The position numbers were made by a program, and so were the translations under genes. From assembly GCA_029216955.1 (NCBI GenBank), contig JANAVB010033216.1:7117138-7181137 (forward strand): a stretch of DNA of 64,000 nucleotides, given 5' to 3'. Below, piece after piece: positions 50,264 through 56,125 of the stretch. A model generated the notes under the pieces. The model made no database searches. It worked only from the letters and a program-made list of their open reading frames with translations, and had not been told where the DNA came from. Each line of letters begins with the position of its first letter. Within the stretch, counting starts at the first letter, position 1. The DNA is from Iris pallida. Its lineage: Eukaryota > Streptophyta > Magnoliopsida > Asparagales > Iridaceae.

Positions 50264-53200
50264 CGAGCCGCGACCTCGGAATTGTTCCCCCCCTCACTAT
50301 CGAGACGTGACCATGAGGAGATAAACTCTCCTCTCTGATCCTCTCTCTCCCCAGTCTCCTCTTTATTTGCCCTATTTTTTTCTTTCTTTGGTTTTGTTTC
50401 AGATATTCCAGTCAGTTTTGTTCGAAATCGACTTTGAACCTTTGATACTTCAAAGCCTTCAGGTATTGATTTTGTTACCATGTTACGATGTTATATTAGT
50501 TTGTTAGTTACTTAGTTTTAGCCTTTTGGGACATTTAGAACATTTAATACATCTAGAAATTTGAGTAAATTTGAATTTGATAGGACATATAGTATAGCCA
50601 ATAAATATATAATATATTTATTGATGTCTAATATTCAATATATCTCCGATATCCGATATCTCAAAACCCAAACCGACATGAACCTCATGTCTATTTTTAA
50701 GAATTACTTTGTCAAACGCCGTGCCAACTAGTCATAGTTAAGAAGTCCAATATATGTGCGATTGATTTCATATTATATTTTTATGGATTATGATTTGGAA
50801 GTATTTATTATATTTCCATTTTAGGAAACTATGCATTTGTCTGAATGTCACAGTATTTTGTAGGTGGAAACTCATGATTTTTAACAGCCTGGCATTTTGG
50901 GCTAGGAAGCACGGGACTCGAAAAATCCATGTTGTGCCCGTGTCGTGTTGTGTTGCGTCGTGTCGGACACGTATCAGACATGCCAAAGACACTTGAAAAT
51001 ACACTAGGACACCAAATTAGGTGCCGAATCCGTTTCACAGTGTCCGAAACATGTATTCGTGTCTCTGCAACTGAGATTTTGGGGTTTCTATTACTTTCCA
51101 TTTTAGACGTCTTGTTCGTTTTTCATTTTTTTTGCGGTTAAAGTTCGAATGTAATATAATCACATGTTGGCTCTGTCATGAGATATTTTGATTTTAGATA
51201 GTTTTGAGTTTTATCTGAAAGGTGTATGTTGTTCGTTTTTCATTTTTTTGCGGTTAAAGTTCGAATGTAATATAATCACATGTTGGCTCTGTCATGAGAT
51301 ATTTTGATTTTAGATAGTTTTGAGTTTTATCTGAAAGGTGTATGCTAATGTGCAGAGGTTTGAGTTTTATTGATTATATTTGAGATAGTTTTAGTGTAGG
51401 TACATTGTGCATGTCAGGAATACAATTCCATAGTCAGAAAATCTTATTACCCTACCTATTCTTTTGATTAGTTGGGAAACATATTCAGTAATCTAAACTT
51501 TCATCTGTATGCTCGACACACTGATTAATAAGTTCACTTTATCTTAAGGGCATCGGTTGGCATGAAAATAACGTTTGGTGCTTGCATCTCGGAGGATGTG
51601 TTTTGGGTTACAGAAATAGTGTCCACGAAACAACAGTTTGGTTGCACAGGTTTTGATCCTCCCGAGAGCCTGCATTTGCAGGCCCTTCGTGGAATTGTGA
51701 CATCCTATTACAGTTGGCCTCTTAATGCTTTCATAAAAATCCAAGACCTCTTTTTTGGAGTTCCAGAGTACTATTTTTCACTGGTCTTATACTGACTTGG
51801 TTTTGTTTCTTCCTTTTGTGGCTCCTGCGTGTAACTCTAACTTTTGTGATGGTTCCATGGGAATTTTGGATCTCCATGCTAGAAGCATGGCCTGCACGTA
51901 ATCCCTTCCCCTATATGGCCCAAGACTTGAATACAACTGCCATAATTTGAAAGGGCATCAGTTATTTATTAGTCATTGTGATTATAACACTTCTAGGGAG
52001 TTTCAGCAACCAAAATTAGCTCAAACGTCACTATGCCTACAAAATTCAGTCTGAGACGAAATATATCAATACACGCCATGATACCAATTTCACACACCTG
52101 GTTTGGACCTAAATACAAACACTGTGCAGGTCCCCTTGGATTCAGTTCTTTATAAACCCTGTGTTTTTCAGCTGGCAATATTATAGAATACCAATCGCTG
52201 AAATTGAAACACTTCTTTATCATCTGATTAGGACAAAAGCCAAATATATAGTCTTTATGGATACGATATCAAATAACTTTCTCTTATCACTTTTCCTACT
52301 CATTGCTAAACACAGCCATCAACTTAAAGCTGATGAGATGAGCTGCTATAGTTTGCCAATTTTCACACTCCAACTGGACTCCTTGTGCTTTTTCTTTACA
52401 ATTTCATTTTTTGAGTAATGTGATCAAATAGCATTTATTTTCTCAATTCAGAATTCTGAGTTCTTTGGTCAATACTGATCCTTTCTGTCTCTTTGTTTGA
52501 CCATCCTCGGTATAAGTATAAATTATGTGCATCAGCAACATATATTACATTAAGGCCTCGTTTGGTTCGCGGAATGGAAGGGAAAGGAAATCAATTCTTG
52601 ACATTTTCTTTCCTTTGGGAAATTACAATTCCCATTGATTTTCTTTTCCGATGTTTGGAAATGCCAAGGAATTTGGAAAGGAAAGTGAATACTTCAATGT
52701 GGGAAAGTGATTCCTTGCTTGGATGGATGAAATCACTTTCCCCCCTAATTTCCCTTCCATTGGGAATCACTTTCCTTTCCTCCTCAATTCCTTTGACACC
52801 CAAACATAGGAAAGTAATCACTTTCCTTTCCCAACCTGATGATTCCGCGAACCAAACGAGGCCGAAGTATAGTGTATCATCGTCATCATCCAAGCATTGT
52901 AATGATCAAAACCTTCTCACATCAGAATGGAGTGAGTTATGGAGCATAAGCAAGATCCATAAAGAATTGACAAAGTTTTTCATGGATATCTGTCAACCTA
53001 TGAACGTCTGATAACAGCAGTCGCCTACGTTGGTGCCAAATTCCTTTTTAAGAAGATAACTATATGCATGAGAGGGTGATGCCATAAAACCTAGACAACC
53101 AGTTAGAAGATTGATAGACTTACCTTTTGGAAGTGCACTTTACGCTAATGCAGTCAAGGAGCAGCTCCAAGTTTCCCTAGACTATAAAGAGTGGACAAGT

Positions 53201-56125
53201 GGTAAAATGACACAATTTTCCGGAAATCACTCTTTATGAAACATTAAGCCAAATTGTGGAAAGGAATGACCAACCCAAACATAAGTATACAGTATAGATA
53301 TGATGTAAATCAGCTATATCCAAGTAATGATGGTTTTAAAGCTGAACCTTAAAATAAAATTGAAAAGGGTCGTTTGAATGAGCCAATTGCGTAATATGTA
53401 CCTGATATGGGTCCTTTTCAAACCTATTTTTTGATAATGAGAACTCAGAGTTCTGTTTGAGGGGCAAATCAAACTTTAGTGTTCATGATGGTCCTATTAC
53501 TACTTCAACAAATTCTTTACCCCAAATGTTTGGGTCGGTTGTTTGAATCTTTTTCTTTCATTCAGTTTTGTTATGGGCCATGTCCTCCGTAACAGAAACA
53601 AAACCCGTATCCTTCTGTAAAACTTTGATCCATATTCTTTGAGGCCTACCTCTTTAAATAATATTTTAGTGCTCCTCCTTAGTGGAGCATCTAAGTGCTC
53701 ATTATGGTCGTCTATATCCTTATTTTGTAAGGGTGACAACCATGAAAAGGTCCTAGAAAGTAAGTTTGCATCATCTTTTTTTTATTGATAAACTTGTAAT
53801 ACATCTGCCGTGAAATGTGAACAATAAATTTGAATGTATGCCAACTTGCTTATGGTTAACCATGCTAAGGATGTGGTAGACTACACGCTATTGTATACAT
53901 TGTTCTTATGGTGTGTTTTGTTGAAATTTCTTTATTACTAGCCGTCATCATCCAAGCCTTCTCCCATCCGAAAGGGGTCGGTTATGGAGCATAAGAAAGT
54001 TTCGTACAAAATTTGACAGTTTTATGACCGGATGTCGACCTAACATCAACCCTTTTAATTACTAGTAACATTGGTAATCGATAAGAAGAAAACATCTCAT
54101 CGCAATGTTAATGCTTGGTACTTACACCCCGGGTTCAAGTCATGGAAACAACCTCTCTACAAAATGAGGGTACCGTTGCATACTTGAACCTTACAAGACG
54201 CTCTGCATTAACTAGAGCCTTGTTGCATGATGCCTTTATATCTTCATTATTGGAAGAAATTATTTCTTTGTACTTGCTTGACAACTGATTTTTGAACTTG
54301 GAAGTTCATTAGTGTTGAAACTGTTGGAATATTGTAAAGTTATAACCTGTAACCCCCGTCACAACTAAGAGTTTTGGTGCAGTGGCAGGACTTTTACATA
54401 CTATCGGAGTAGCCTATGTTTGAATCTCTTTTGGCATGCATTTTAAGCGGGTTAAAAACCCATAATGGACATTCGACCTCCGGGGGCATGTTGGAATAAT
54501 ATAAAAATATAGCCCTTAAACCTCATCAAAACTAATAGAGTTTTAGTGCAGTGGAAGGACTTTTAACACTAACAAACATGTACGAGTCATTGCAAAAGAA
54601 TATAAATTGCAGCATTTGTTTCTATATTTTGAGAACTAAAGAGTGGGAAACTCATGCTGCTTACTCATGTATTATAAAAGATCAAGTGTTCGTGCTAGAC
54701 AACATTCCTGTATGCCTCAATATCTAGGACCTTTTAGTTTTGTTAGTGAGCAACTCTTTTTGTATATATGCTTTCAGAATTGTTGGTGCAATTATGAAAA
54801 TTAATGAGTTCTGCTGGTTCCCTATTTGCATTTCATTATTTCTGTATTCTTCTTCTTACTTCTGTTTTATGCAAGCCTCCTGGGGATACTTTAATGGGGA
54901 TGTGCATTCCGTGGGACAAACCGACCTATATTGTGCTCGGTATGTTGGGTTGTTTTCACAAATTTTGCTGGTGGAAAACATTGTTTACATGTATATCATT
55001 TTATTTCATCACTACGGTAAAAGGCTCTTGAAAACTCTCTAAGAATGCGCAATATATTCTCTCTTGAGAGATTCCATTAACCAAGCATTGGTCCGTTTGC
55101 AGGCCCAAGAGCTGGCGTCGTCACTTCCAGACATGTTCCCAGATAGTCTCACACCTGTTCTGCTTCAAGCTGCAGTCCATGTTAGAGGAAAAAAGGTTCC
55201 GAAAGCAGAGGAGATACTAGGACAGTTTGCAGACAAATTTCCTGAGAAATCCAAGTTGGTTCTTCTTGCCCGGGCTCAGATTGCTGCTGCTGCAGGGCAC
55301 TCACAGATCGCTGCAGAGTCCTTGTCCAAGATACCTGATATCCAACACATGCCTGCTACAGTCGCAACAATAGTTTCTTTAAGAGAGAGGTTAAGTGACT
55401 TCAGCAGTGCATCCACAGTCTTCGACTCGGCAATCAAATGGTGGAAAAATTCAATGACCGAAGACAATAAGCTCAACATCATCATGCAAGAGGCTGCATC
55501 ATTCAAGCTTAACCATGGACGAGAAGACGATGCCTCTAAATTGTATGAAGAGCTCGTGAAGAGCCAGGGGAGTCTGGAGGCTATGGTTGGTCTTGTAGCA
55601 ACAGCAGCACGTACTGATCTTGAGAAGGCAGAGTTGTATGAGAAGAAACTGAGGCCGTTGTCTGGTCTAAAGGGTATCAACGTGGAGAGCTTAGAAAAGA
55701 CTCATGGTGCCAAGCATGTGGAAGGTGCCCATGTGGGGAAGATGGAAGTTTCTGAGGATGTAAAAAAGACTAGCATGAAGAAGAGGAAGAGGAAGAGGAA
55801 GCCTAGATATCCGAAGGGGTTCGATCCGGCAAATCCTGGGCCTCCACCGGATCCTGAGAGGTGGCTGCCAAAGAGAGAGAGGTCAAGTTATAGGCCAAGG
55901 AGAAAGGACAAGAGAGCTCAGGTGAGGGGTTCCCAGGGAGCTGTTGTTAGGGAAAAGCATGAAGCTGCTACTGCAGCAAACATTACTGGCCCTTCGAGCG
56001 GGATGTCTAGTGCGAAGTCCGGTCATGTTAATGCTAGTTCTGCGAAAGGTGGGTCACAAAATGCAACAAGCTCGGACAAGCAGAGCAGGCCTTCAGGCAA
56101 GTCAAGGAAGAAGTCCAGATCTTAA
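16448..56125 (+). CDS. SRP72: Signal recognition particle subunit SRP72
   Basis: SRP72 with SRP68 forms a heterodimer on SRP RNA in the cytosolic particle that carries signal-peptide-bearing ribosomes to the ER. Six exons (16,448-16,586; 16,673-16,812; 23,891-24,249; 40,117-40,213; 40,295-40,582; 55,103-56,125) have GT/AG introns and join to 2,046 nt: 681 residues, no stop, close to the usual family length of about 660-670. Residues about 10-530 are helical TPR-like repeats (AYCLYRQNKLQEALECL, ALISAGRATEV, LGHTQEAIESY). The conserved RNA-binding motif follows at about 567-611: a KKRKRKRK cluster, then PGPPPDPERWLPKRER. The tail is Ser/Lys-rich. The start is the first ATG (MAPKAKPKPSPPPS), where plant homologues begin. 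Introns 2, 3 and 5 total 37 kb and hold most of the transposons. MULE-1 ends 51 bp upstream of the ATG, so the promoter is probably altered; expression cannot be judged from sequence. Confidence 0.95.
16673..16812 (+). CDS. SRP72: SRP72 exon 2
   Basis: Codes residues 47-93 (VLAVSPGDEDAVRCKVVALV and on), ending in-phase at AAG|GTATTT. The first TPR-like helices are completed here. Confidence 0.93.
16813..17344 (+). other. SRP72 intron 2, 5' part
   Basis: AT-rich intron sequence up to the hAT MITE duplication; nothing recognised. Confidence 0.6.
17353..17896. mobile_element. hAT-type MITE in SRP72 intron 2
   Basis: 544 bp flanked by perfect TCATGAGC duplications (17,345-17,352 and 17,897-17,904). 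The ends are imperfect inverted repeats: AAGGTAATCAAAGG on the left and, reverse-complemented, CCATAGTAGTCAAAGG on the right. The right part contains GGCGCGCCTAG and GACGCCTCGTCTAG, a style shared with the MITE at 48,543. No coding capacity. The 8-bp duplication and subfamily style point to hAT. Confidence 0.75.
17905..19650 (+). other. SRP72 intron 2, middle part
   Basis: AT-rich intron sequence with no recognisable element or gene. Confidence 0.6.
19705..23253 (-). pseudogene. LINE A ORF2: endonuclease/reverse transcriptase, broken
   Basis: Starts at ATG 23,253, overlapping the ORF1 stop by one base. Recognisable pieces in order: APE-type endonuclease (MTVIAWNVRDACSLG; LLLMGDFNALFH; GTSDHSPIRVGF), spacer, reverse transcriptase at 21,990-21,103 (NKAPRPDGFSSGFYK; GLRQGDSLSPYLF; LIYADDLLVF with the catalytic YADD), then the post-RT region and a zf-RVT zinc-binding end (PKCVLCDVENESMRHLFFEC). 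Stops near 23,023 and 21,103 and several frameshifts break it. Its WIWDPPGATGGSGEF segment is in frame, unlike copies B and C. Non-functional. Confidence 0.88.
23253..23620 (-). pseudogene. LINE A ORF1, C-terminal remnant
   Basis: Matches only the C-terminal third of ORF1 in LINEs B and C: SMVTRGMVASGREERGDGG, YSRKRRAGPLLDGPPREGG and NPAWALMLTQ. It ends in TAA that overlaps the ORF2 ATG (TAATG). The DUF4283-like core and zinc knuckle are lost through 5' truncation. Confidence 0.8.
23651..23740. repeat. (TC)n/(TA)n/poly-T microsatellites
   Basis: Alternating CT, TA and T tracts at the 5' truncation point of LINE A. Confidence 0.9.
23891..24249 (+). CDS. SRP72: SRP72 exon 3
   Basis: Codes residues 94-212 plus two bases of codon 213 (AYCLYRQNKLQEALECLDG and on). 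The acceptor is ATGCATTTAG; the donor is CGAAG|GTGAGT. TPR-like helical repeats. Confidence 0.93.
24250..24651 (+). other. SRP72 intron 3, 5' part
   Basis: Plain intron sequence up to LINE B; nothing recognised. Confidence 0.6.
24656..26779 (+). pseudogene. LINE B ORF1: RNA-binding (gag-like) protein, broken
   Basis: The N-terminal half is Gly/Pro/Arg-rich and reads through G-tracts (24,800-25,130) that shift the frame. The core frame 25,235-26,359 is well preserved: MEGGGWTTVTRRR, a DUF4283-like domain (SYWENTLVLYVLDNKPFYGQ to LIILKEWTPELRCE), then a CCHC zinc knuckle CSRCSCFGHLASAC near 26,192. TGA at 26,357 replaces a codon that is GGA in LINE C; the frame resumes to a TAA at 26,777-26,779 that overlaps the ORF2 start. 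By family it binds the LINE RNA in the cytoplasmic ribonucleoprotein. The likely start is ATG 24,656. Confidence 0.82.
24800..25135 (+). repeat. Poly-G-rich repeats in LINE B 5' region
   Basis: Runs of 7-15 G separated by recurring units such as GTCGGGCGGACCCCC and CCCCCAGGCGGTGGGGG. The equivalent region of LINE C is 42,340-42,540. The runs are G-quadruplex candidates and are prone to length error in sequencing. Confidence 0.85.
26779..30302 (+). pseudogene. LINE B ORF2: endonuclease/reverse transcriptase, lightly broken
   Basis: One uninterrupted frame of 885 codons from 26,779 to 29,436. APE-type endonuclease: WNVRGACSLG, LESKIK, LLIGDFNALLH and SDHSPIRVGF retain the residues typical of this nuclease. 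Reverse transcriptase: PNKAPGPDGFSSGFYKRHW, FIKGWSIVEHSLL, GLRQGDPLSPYLF and LIYADDLLVF (YADD near residue 684). TAG at 29,434 stands where LINE C has CAG; a frameshift near 29,795 follows; then a zf-RVT zinc-binding end (PKCVLCGLEHESIRHIFFEC) runs to TGA at 30,300-30,302. The start ATG overlaps the ORF1 stop (TAATG), which suggests translation by termination and re-initiation. Confidence 0.9.
30425..30621. mobile_element. Foldback MITE inside the LINE B (TA)n tail
   Basis: About 197 bp whose halves are inverted copies: GGATCCGCATCCCCTCATTT starts the left arm and its complement ends the right arm. TTGGATGTTGTTTAAGTCAT pairs with a near-identical inner segment. The two arms cover almost the whole element. 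It is flanked on both sides by TA repeats (30,379-30,424 and 30,622-30,662), so the target duplication length cannot be read. No coding capacity. Confidence 0.85.
31050..31330 (+). repeat. Degenerate tandem repeat, about 40-bp unit
   Basis: Phrases such as GTGAAATGAT, GGCAAGATTCTACCTG and GTGTGAAACAAT recur irregularly about every 35-45 bp with heavy divergence. No coding potential seen. SRP72 intron 3. Confidence 0.45.
31467..31668 (-). mobile_element. tRNA-derived SINE, minus strand
   Basis: On the minus strand: head GAGTGGCTCTTGTGGTTACC, a weak box B (AGTGGATTGAGCCAC), a body ending in CATGCAATGTAGCGTGCAC, then GATCTC and 13 A (poly-T on the plus strand at 31,467-31,480). The order and the 3' half match the copy at 8,020-8,173. 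No clear target duplication. Confidence 0.55.
31700..35200 (+). other. SRP72 intron 3, no recognised element
   Basis: AT-rich sequence. A TTGGTTTGGGATTGC...AAAAGC phrase near 31,715-31,850 resembles a worn MITE end. A phrase GACAGTTTTATGACCGG near 33,075 recurs near 54,020, marking a dispersed repeat. Otherwise I see nothing. Confidence 0.4.
35206..35256. repeat. (TG)n(TA)n microsatellite
   Basis: About 13 GT units followed by about 10 TA units, adjoining the left arm of a foldback structure. Confidence 0.9.
35257..35877. mobile_element. Diverged foldback element
   Basis: Left arm blocks at 35,257-35,295 and 35,520-35,645 pair with the reverse complement of 35,690-35,877. Examples are GTGCGAAGGAAA, GATTGCGGTGGCTTCTA (right arm GATTGCAGTGGCTTCTA) and CTGTTACGGTACTGAATG (right arm CTGTTGCGGTATTGAATA). 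The left arm carries about 220 bp of extra sequence. The short open frames here are by-products. Confidence 0.65.
35878..36880 (+). other. SRP72 intron 3, unassigned
   Basis: Contains scattered repeats of phrases such as TTAACGTGA and AATCATTAACGT; no element boundaries or gene could be defined. Confidence 0.35.
36888..37010 (+). repeat. Short imperfect tandem repeat (GAGTACTT)
   Basis: Five or six copies of a unit like GCAGAGCTGAGTACTTCCGC, about 22-25 bp each, with substitutions. Confidence 0.65.
37313..37410 (+). repeat. 30-bp tandem repeat, three copies plus
   Basis: GGTAGTGATGTAGATAGTTT followed by ATTTTAATGT, starting at 37,313, 37,343 and 37,373, with a partial fourth copy at 37,403. 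Confidence 0.9.
38160..38618. mobile_element. hAT-type MITE in SRP72 intron 3
   Basis: 459 bp between perfect GTTGTCGT duplications (38,152-38,159 and 38,619-38,626). The termini are CAAGGTTCGCAGTATCGG and, reverse-complemented, CATAGTTTGCAGTATACG. The 8-bp duplication and CA-starting ends fit hAT. Inside, phrases like CGGTATCG recur near both ends. No coding capacity. Confidence 0.85.
38799..39660 (-). repeat. Inverted duplicate, copy 1 (possible captured gene fragment)
   Basis: On the minus strand, about 39,660-38,935 matches 41,120-41,770 on the plus strand over its length. Shared blocks include TGTGAATAGTTAAGCTGGTAA, TATTCTATCTCATATAGC, AATGATCAGATCAGCC, TCTAAAGAGAAATCC and GTTCTTTTATGTCTATGCAA (minor substitutions). 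The minus-strand end reads as an 81-codon frame (FETWVSLKGRSLLFLDDAIG) of unknown family. Copy 1 carries extra poly-A, poly-C and poly-G tracts (39,332-39,435). Confidence 0.75.
39332..39435. repeat. Homopolymer tracts C/A/C
   Basis: A C-run, about 23 A, then a 37-C-type tract broken by single bases. Frames across it encode poly-Gly or poly-Pro and are artefacts. Lengths may be unreliable. Confidence 0.9.
39661..40116 (+). other. SRP72 intron 3, 3' end
   Basis: Intron sequence leading to the TTTTTCTCTCAG acceptor of exon 4. No other feature. Confidence 0.6.
40117..40213 (+). CDS. SRP72: SRP72 exon 4
   Basis: Codes residues 213-245 (IGQEMLMDEDYGDDEIEAEL), an acidic loop between TPR-like repeats. 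The acceptor is TTTTCTCTCAG; the donor is CAACAG|GTGAAT. Intron 4 is only 81 bp. Confidence 0.93.
40295..40582 (+). CDS. SRP72: SRP72 exon 5
   Basis: Codes residues 246-341 (LLGHTQEAIESYTSIINRNL to LLLLLQTNKIDQ). The acceptor is GATGTGCAG; the donor is GATCAG|GTTTGA. In phase with exons 4 and 6. Confidence 0.93.
40583..41119 (+). other. SRP72 intron 5, 5' part
   Basis: AT-rich intron sequence. A short exon-like stretch near 41,020-41,110 (preceded by TTTTTCAG, followed by GTGAGTAG) has no partner exon and adds nothing sensible to SRP72. Confidence 0.4.
41120..41770 (+). repeat. Inverted duplicate, copy 2
   Basis: Plus-strand partner of 38,935-39,660. The order of shared blocks is the same and the identity is moderate. 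It has lost the open frame seen in copy 1. Contains the SINE-like head at 41,300-41,385. Confidence 0.75.
41300..41385 (+). repeat. tRNA-like SINE head within the inverted duplicate
   Basis: Box-A-like GGTGGCTGAGCGGTTGC and box-B-like GAGTTCAATCCC about 40 bp apart, followed by CCCCGCAAAAG and 10 A. This is the layout of a short tRNA-derived SINE. A damaged equivalent (CTTCGATCCCGGGCC) lies in copy 1 near 39,312. No acceptor stem, so not a tRNA gene. Confidence 0.45.
41771..42128 (+). other. SRP72 intron 5, upstream of LINE C
   Basis: AT-rich; contains a direct duplication of AACATGAACAACTACCTCTT followed by CCAATATATA (at about 42,048 and 42,106). Confidence 0.5.
42129..42168. repeat. (TA)n microsatellite before LINE C
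   Basis: About 20 TA units. CTCTTCCAATATATA in front resembles the common 3' end of the LINEs (TTTTCCAATATATA). Confidence 0.85.
42207..44178 (+). pseudogene. LINE C ORF1: RNA-binding protein, broken
   Basis: Here the Gly/Pro-rich N-terminus (MMGDRVPLASKARVPT, repeated GGSGGPP and GGGAPPGGGG) is in one frame with SFEFGAGSGSQEGLMEGGGW, so the ORF1 start lies near 42,207-42,210. The frame is lost near 42,915, regained for the DUF4283-like domain (43,060-43,430), lost again near 43,430, and regained for the CCHC knuckle CSRCTCFGHLASAC at about 43,614 and a C-terminal part up to TGA at 43,920. The original stop overlaps ORF2 as TAATG. Confidence 0.82.
42208..47797 (+). mobile_element. LINE C: near full-length L1-type LINE
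   Basis: Same layout as LINE B: G-rich Gly/Pro-coding 5' region, ORF1, TAATG junction at 44,176-44,180, ORF2, 3' UTR ending CCCTTTTTCCA and an (AT)n tail at 47,778-47,797. It differs from B by point changes, several frameshifts and stops. It is sense to SRP72 in intron 5. A gene-capturing element sits directly in its tail. Confidence 0.9.
44178..47701 (+). pseudogene. LINE C ORF2: endonuclease/reverse transcriptase, broken
   Basis: Endonuclease N-terminus at 44,178 (MAIIAWNVRGACSLERW) is stopped by TAG at 44,433, and a frameshift lies near 44,510. A long frame 44,624-46,147 carries GTSDHSPIRVGF and most of the reverse transcriptase (NKAPEPDGFSNGFYKRHW, where the usual Pro-Gly-Pro-Asp is PEPD). 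A frameshift after GLRQGDP removes the rest; LIYADDLLVF survives in another frame near 46,222. TAG at 46,319 is followed by an open stretch to 47,179, and the zf-RVT end PKCVLCSLENESIGHIFSEC runs to TGA at 47,699-47,701. Not functional. Confidence 0.88.
48336..49505 (-). pseudogene. EXO70 exocyst subunit fragment, captured and broken
   Basis: On the minus strand the sequence resembles the C-terminal half of plant EXO70, a subunit of the exocyst that tethers secretory vesicles. Segments: PLTCHVKNYLEHACEYTSSL (about 49,470-49,415), VMDLLDSNIAAKSKLYKEP, FLMNNRMYITKKIKE, SWSKVLG-like TWSKVLGCFKEEEL, ILKERLKRFNATIEEI, then WVVSDEQMQSELRVSIS, VYRSFLRRY and QYIKFS. Stops follow SSL and IGKT; a frameshift after YIKFS precedes a plausible end at about 48,336. 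A hAT MITE (48,543-48,981) interrupts it. The N-terminal half is missing. Confidence 0.85.
48543..48981. mobile_element. hAT-type MITE inside the EXO70 fragment
   Basis: 439 bp between perfect ACTGGTTC duplications (48,535-48,542 and 48,982-48,989). Termini CAGTGTTCTAAATGGCG and, reverse-complemented, CAAGGTTATAAATGGCG. Both ends carry clusters of CCGCCTAGGCGG palindromes (48,558-48,620 and 48,890-48,960). No coding capacity. Removing it with one duplication rejoins the EXO70 homology. Confidence 0.92.
49673..49912. repeat. Mirror structure: (TA)(GA)-foldback-(TC)(TA)
   Basis: The central foldback at 49,741-49,844 has arms GGTGGCTATGTGTCACCCC and its complement, plus ATGCTATCATCATG and its complement, round a 25-bp loop. 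It is flanked by (GA)n then (TA)n on the left and by (TC)n then (TA)n on the right, so the whole 240 bp is an inverted repeat. Confidence 0.85.
50052..50160 (+). repeat. 54-bp tandem duplication
   Basis: Two copies of a unit starting TATAAAGAC(T/G)TAAAACCT and ending AATCCTAAACC, with four or so differences. Confidence 0.9.
50161..51111 (+). other. SRP72 intron 5, AT-rich with CT tract
   Basis: (TC)n at 50,227-50,260; phrases GATATATCG and CGATATCCGATATC near 49,950-50,660 suggest a worn repeat without clear ends. No gene recognised. Confidence 0.35.
51112..51344 (+). repeat. 117-bp tandem duplication
   Basis: Two near-identical copies beginning TTGTTCGTTTTTCATTTTTT at 51,112 and 51,229, each ending GAAAGGTGTATG. 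A difference in T-run length is the main change, so the duplication is recent. Confidence 0.93.
51345..52553 (+). other. SRP72 intron 5, nothing recognised
   Basis: AT-rich sequence with short frames only; no inverted or tandem structure seen. Confidence 0.5.
52554..52863. mobile_element. Tourist-like MITE (perfect 22-bp TIR)
   Basis: The terminal 22 bp are perfect inverted copies (GGCCTCGTTTGGTTCGCGG and three more bases). The interior is full of GGAAAGTGATT and its complement, making the element a partial foldback. Left flank TAA, right flank GAA, so a 3-bp duplication is uncertain. The GGCCT-GTTTGG-like end is typical of PIF/Harbinger (Tourist) MITEs. The 172-codon frame over it is a by-product. 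Confidence 0.75.
52864..53938 (+). other. SRP72 intron 5, nothing recognised
   Basis: AT-rich. A TCATCATCCAAGC...GTTATGGAGCATAAG phrase at 52,880-52,950 is shared with 53,945-53,995, suggesting fragments of one dispersed repeat. Confidence 0.4.
53939..54055 (+). repeat. Dispersed repeat fragment, possibly SINE-derived
   Basis: GTCATCATCCAAGCCTTCTC and AAAGGGGTCGGTTATGG resemble a phrase common in plant SINE-like repeats. The end GACAGTTTTATGACCGG recurs near 33,075. No tail or duplication visible. Confidence 0.35.
54056..55102 (+). other. SRP72 intron 5, 3' end
   Basis: AT-rich intron with two similar phrases (CTAAGAGTTTTGGTGCAGTGG near 54,367 and TAATAGAGTTTTAGTGCAGTGG near 54,531). The acceptor is GTCCGTTTGCAG at 55,091-55,102. 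Confidence 0.5.
55103..56125 (+). CDS. SRP72: SRP72 exon 6 (last exon)
   Basis: Codes residues 342-681 (AQELASSLPDMFPDSLTPVL and on) and the TAA stop. It includes the last TPR-like helices, the RNA-binding motif with PDPERWLP at about 590-597, and a Ser/Gly/Lys-rich tail ending SRKKSRS. Confidence 0.95.
   Translation, partial: AQELASSLPDMFPDSLTPVLLQAAVHVRGKKVPKAEEILGQFADKFPEKSKLVLLARAQIAAAAGHSQIAAESLSKIPDIQHMPATVATIVSLRERLSDFSSASTVFDSAIKWWKNSMTEDNKLNIIMQEAASFKLNHGREDDASKLYEELVKSQGSLEAMVGLVATAARTDLEKAELYEKKLRPLSGLKGINVESLEKTHGAKHVEGAHVGKMEVSEDVKKTSMKKRKRKRKPRYPKGFDPANPGPPPDPERWLPKRERSSYRPRRKDKRAQVRGSQGAVVREKHEAATAANITGPSSGMSSAKSGHVNASSAKGGSQNATSSDKQSRPSGKSRKKSRS

Noticed and set aside
52493..53011. 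172-codon plus-strand frame
   Set aside because: Lies mainly across the Tourist-like MITE and its internal inverted repeats; no domain.
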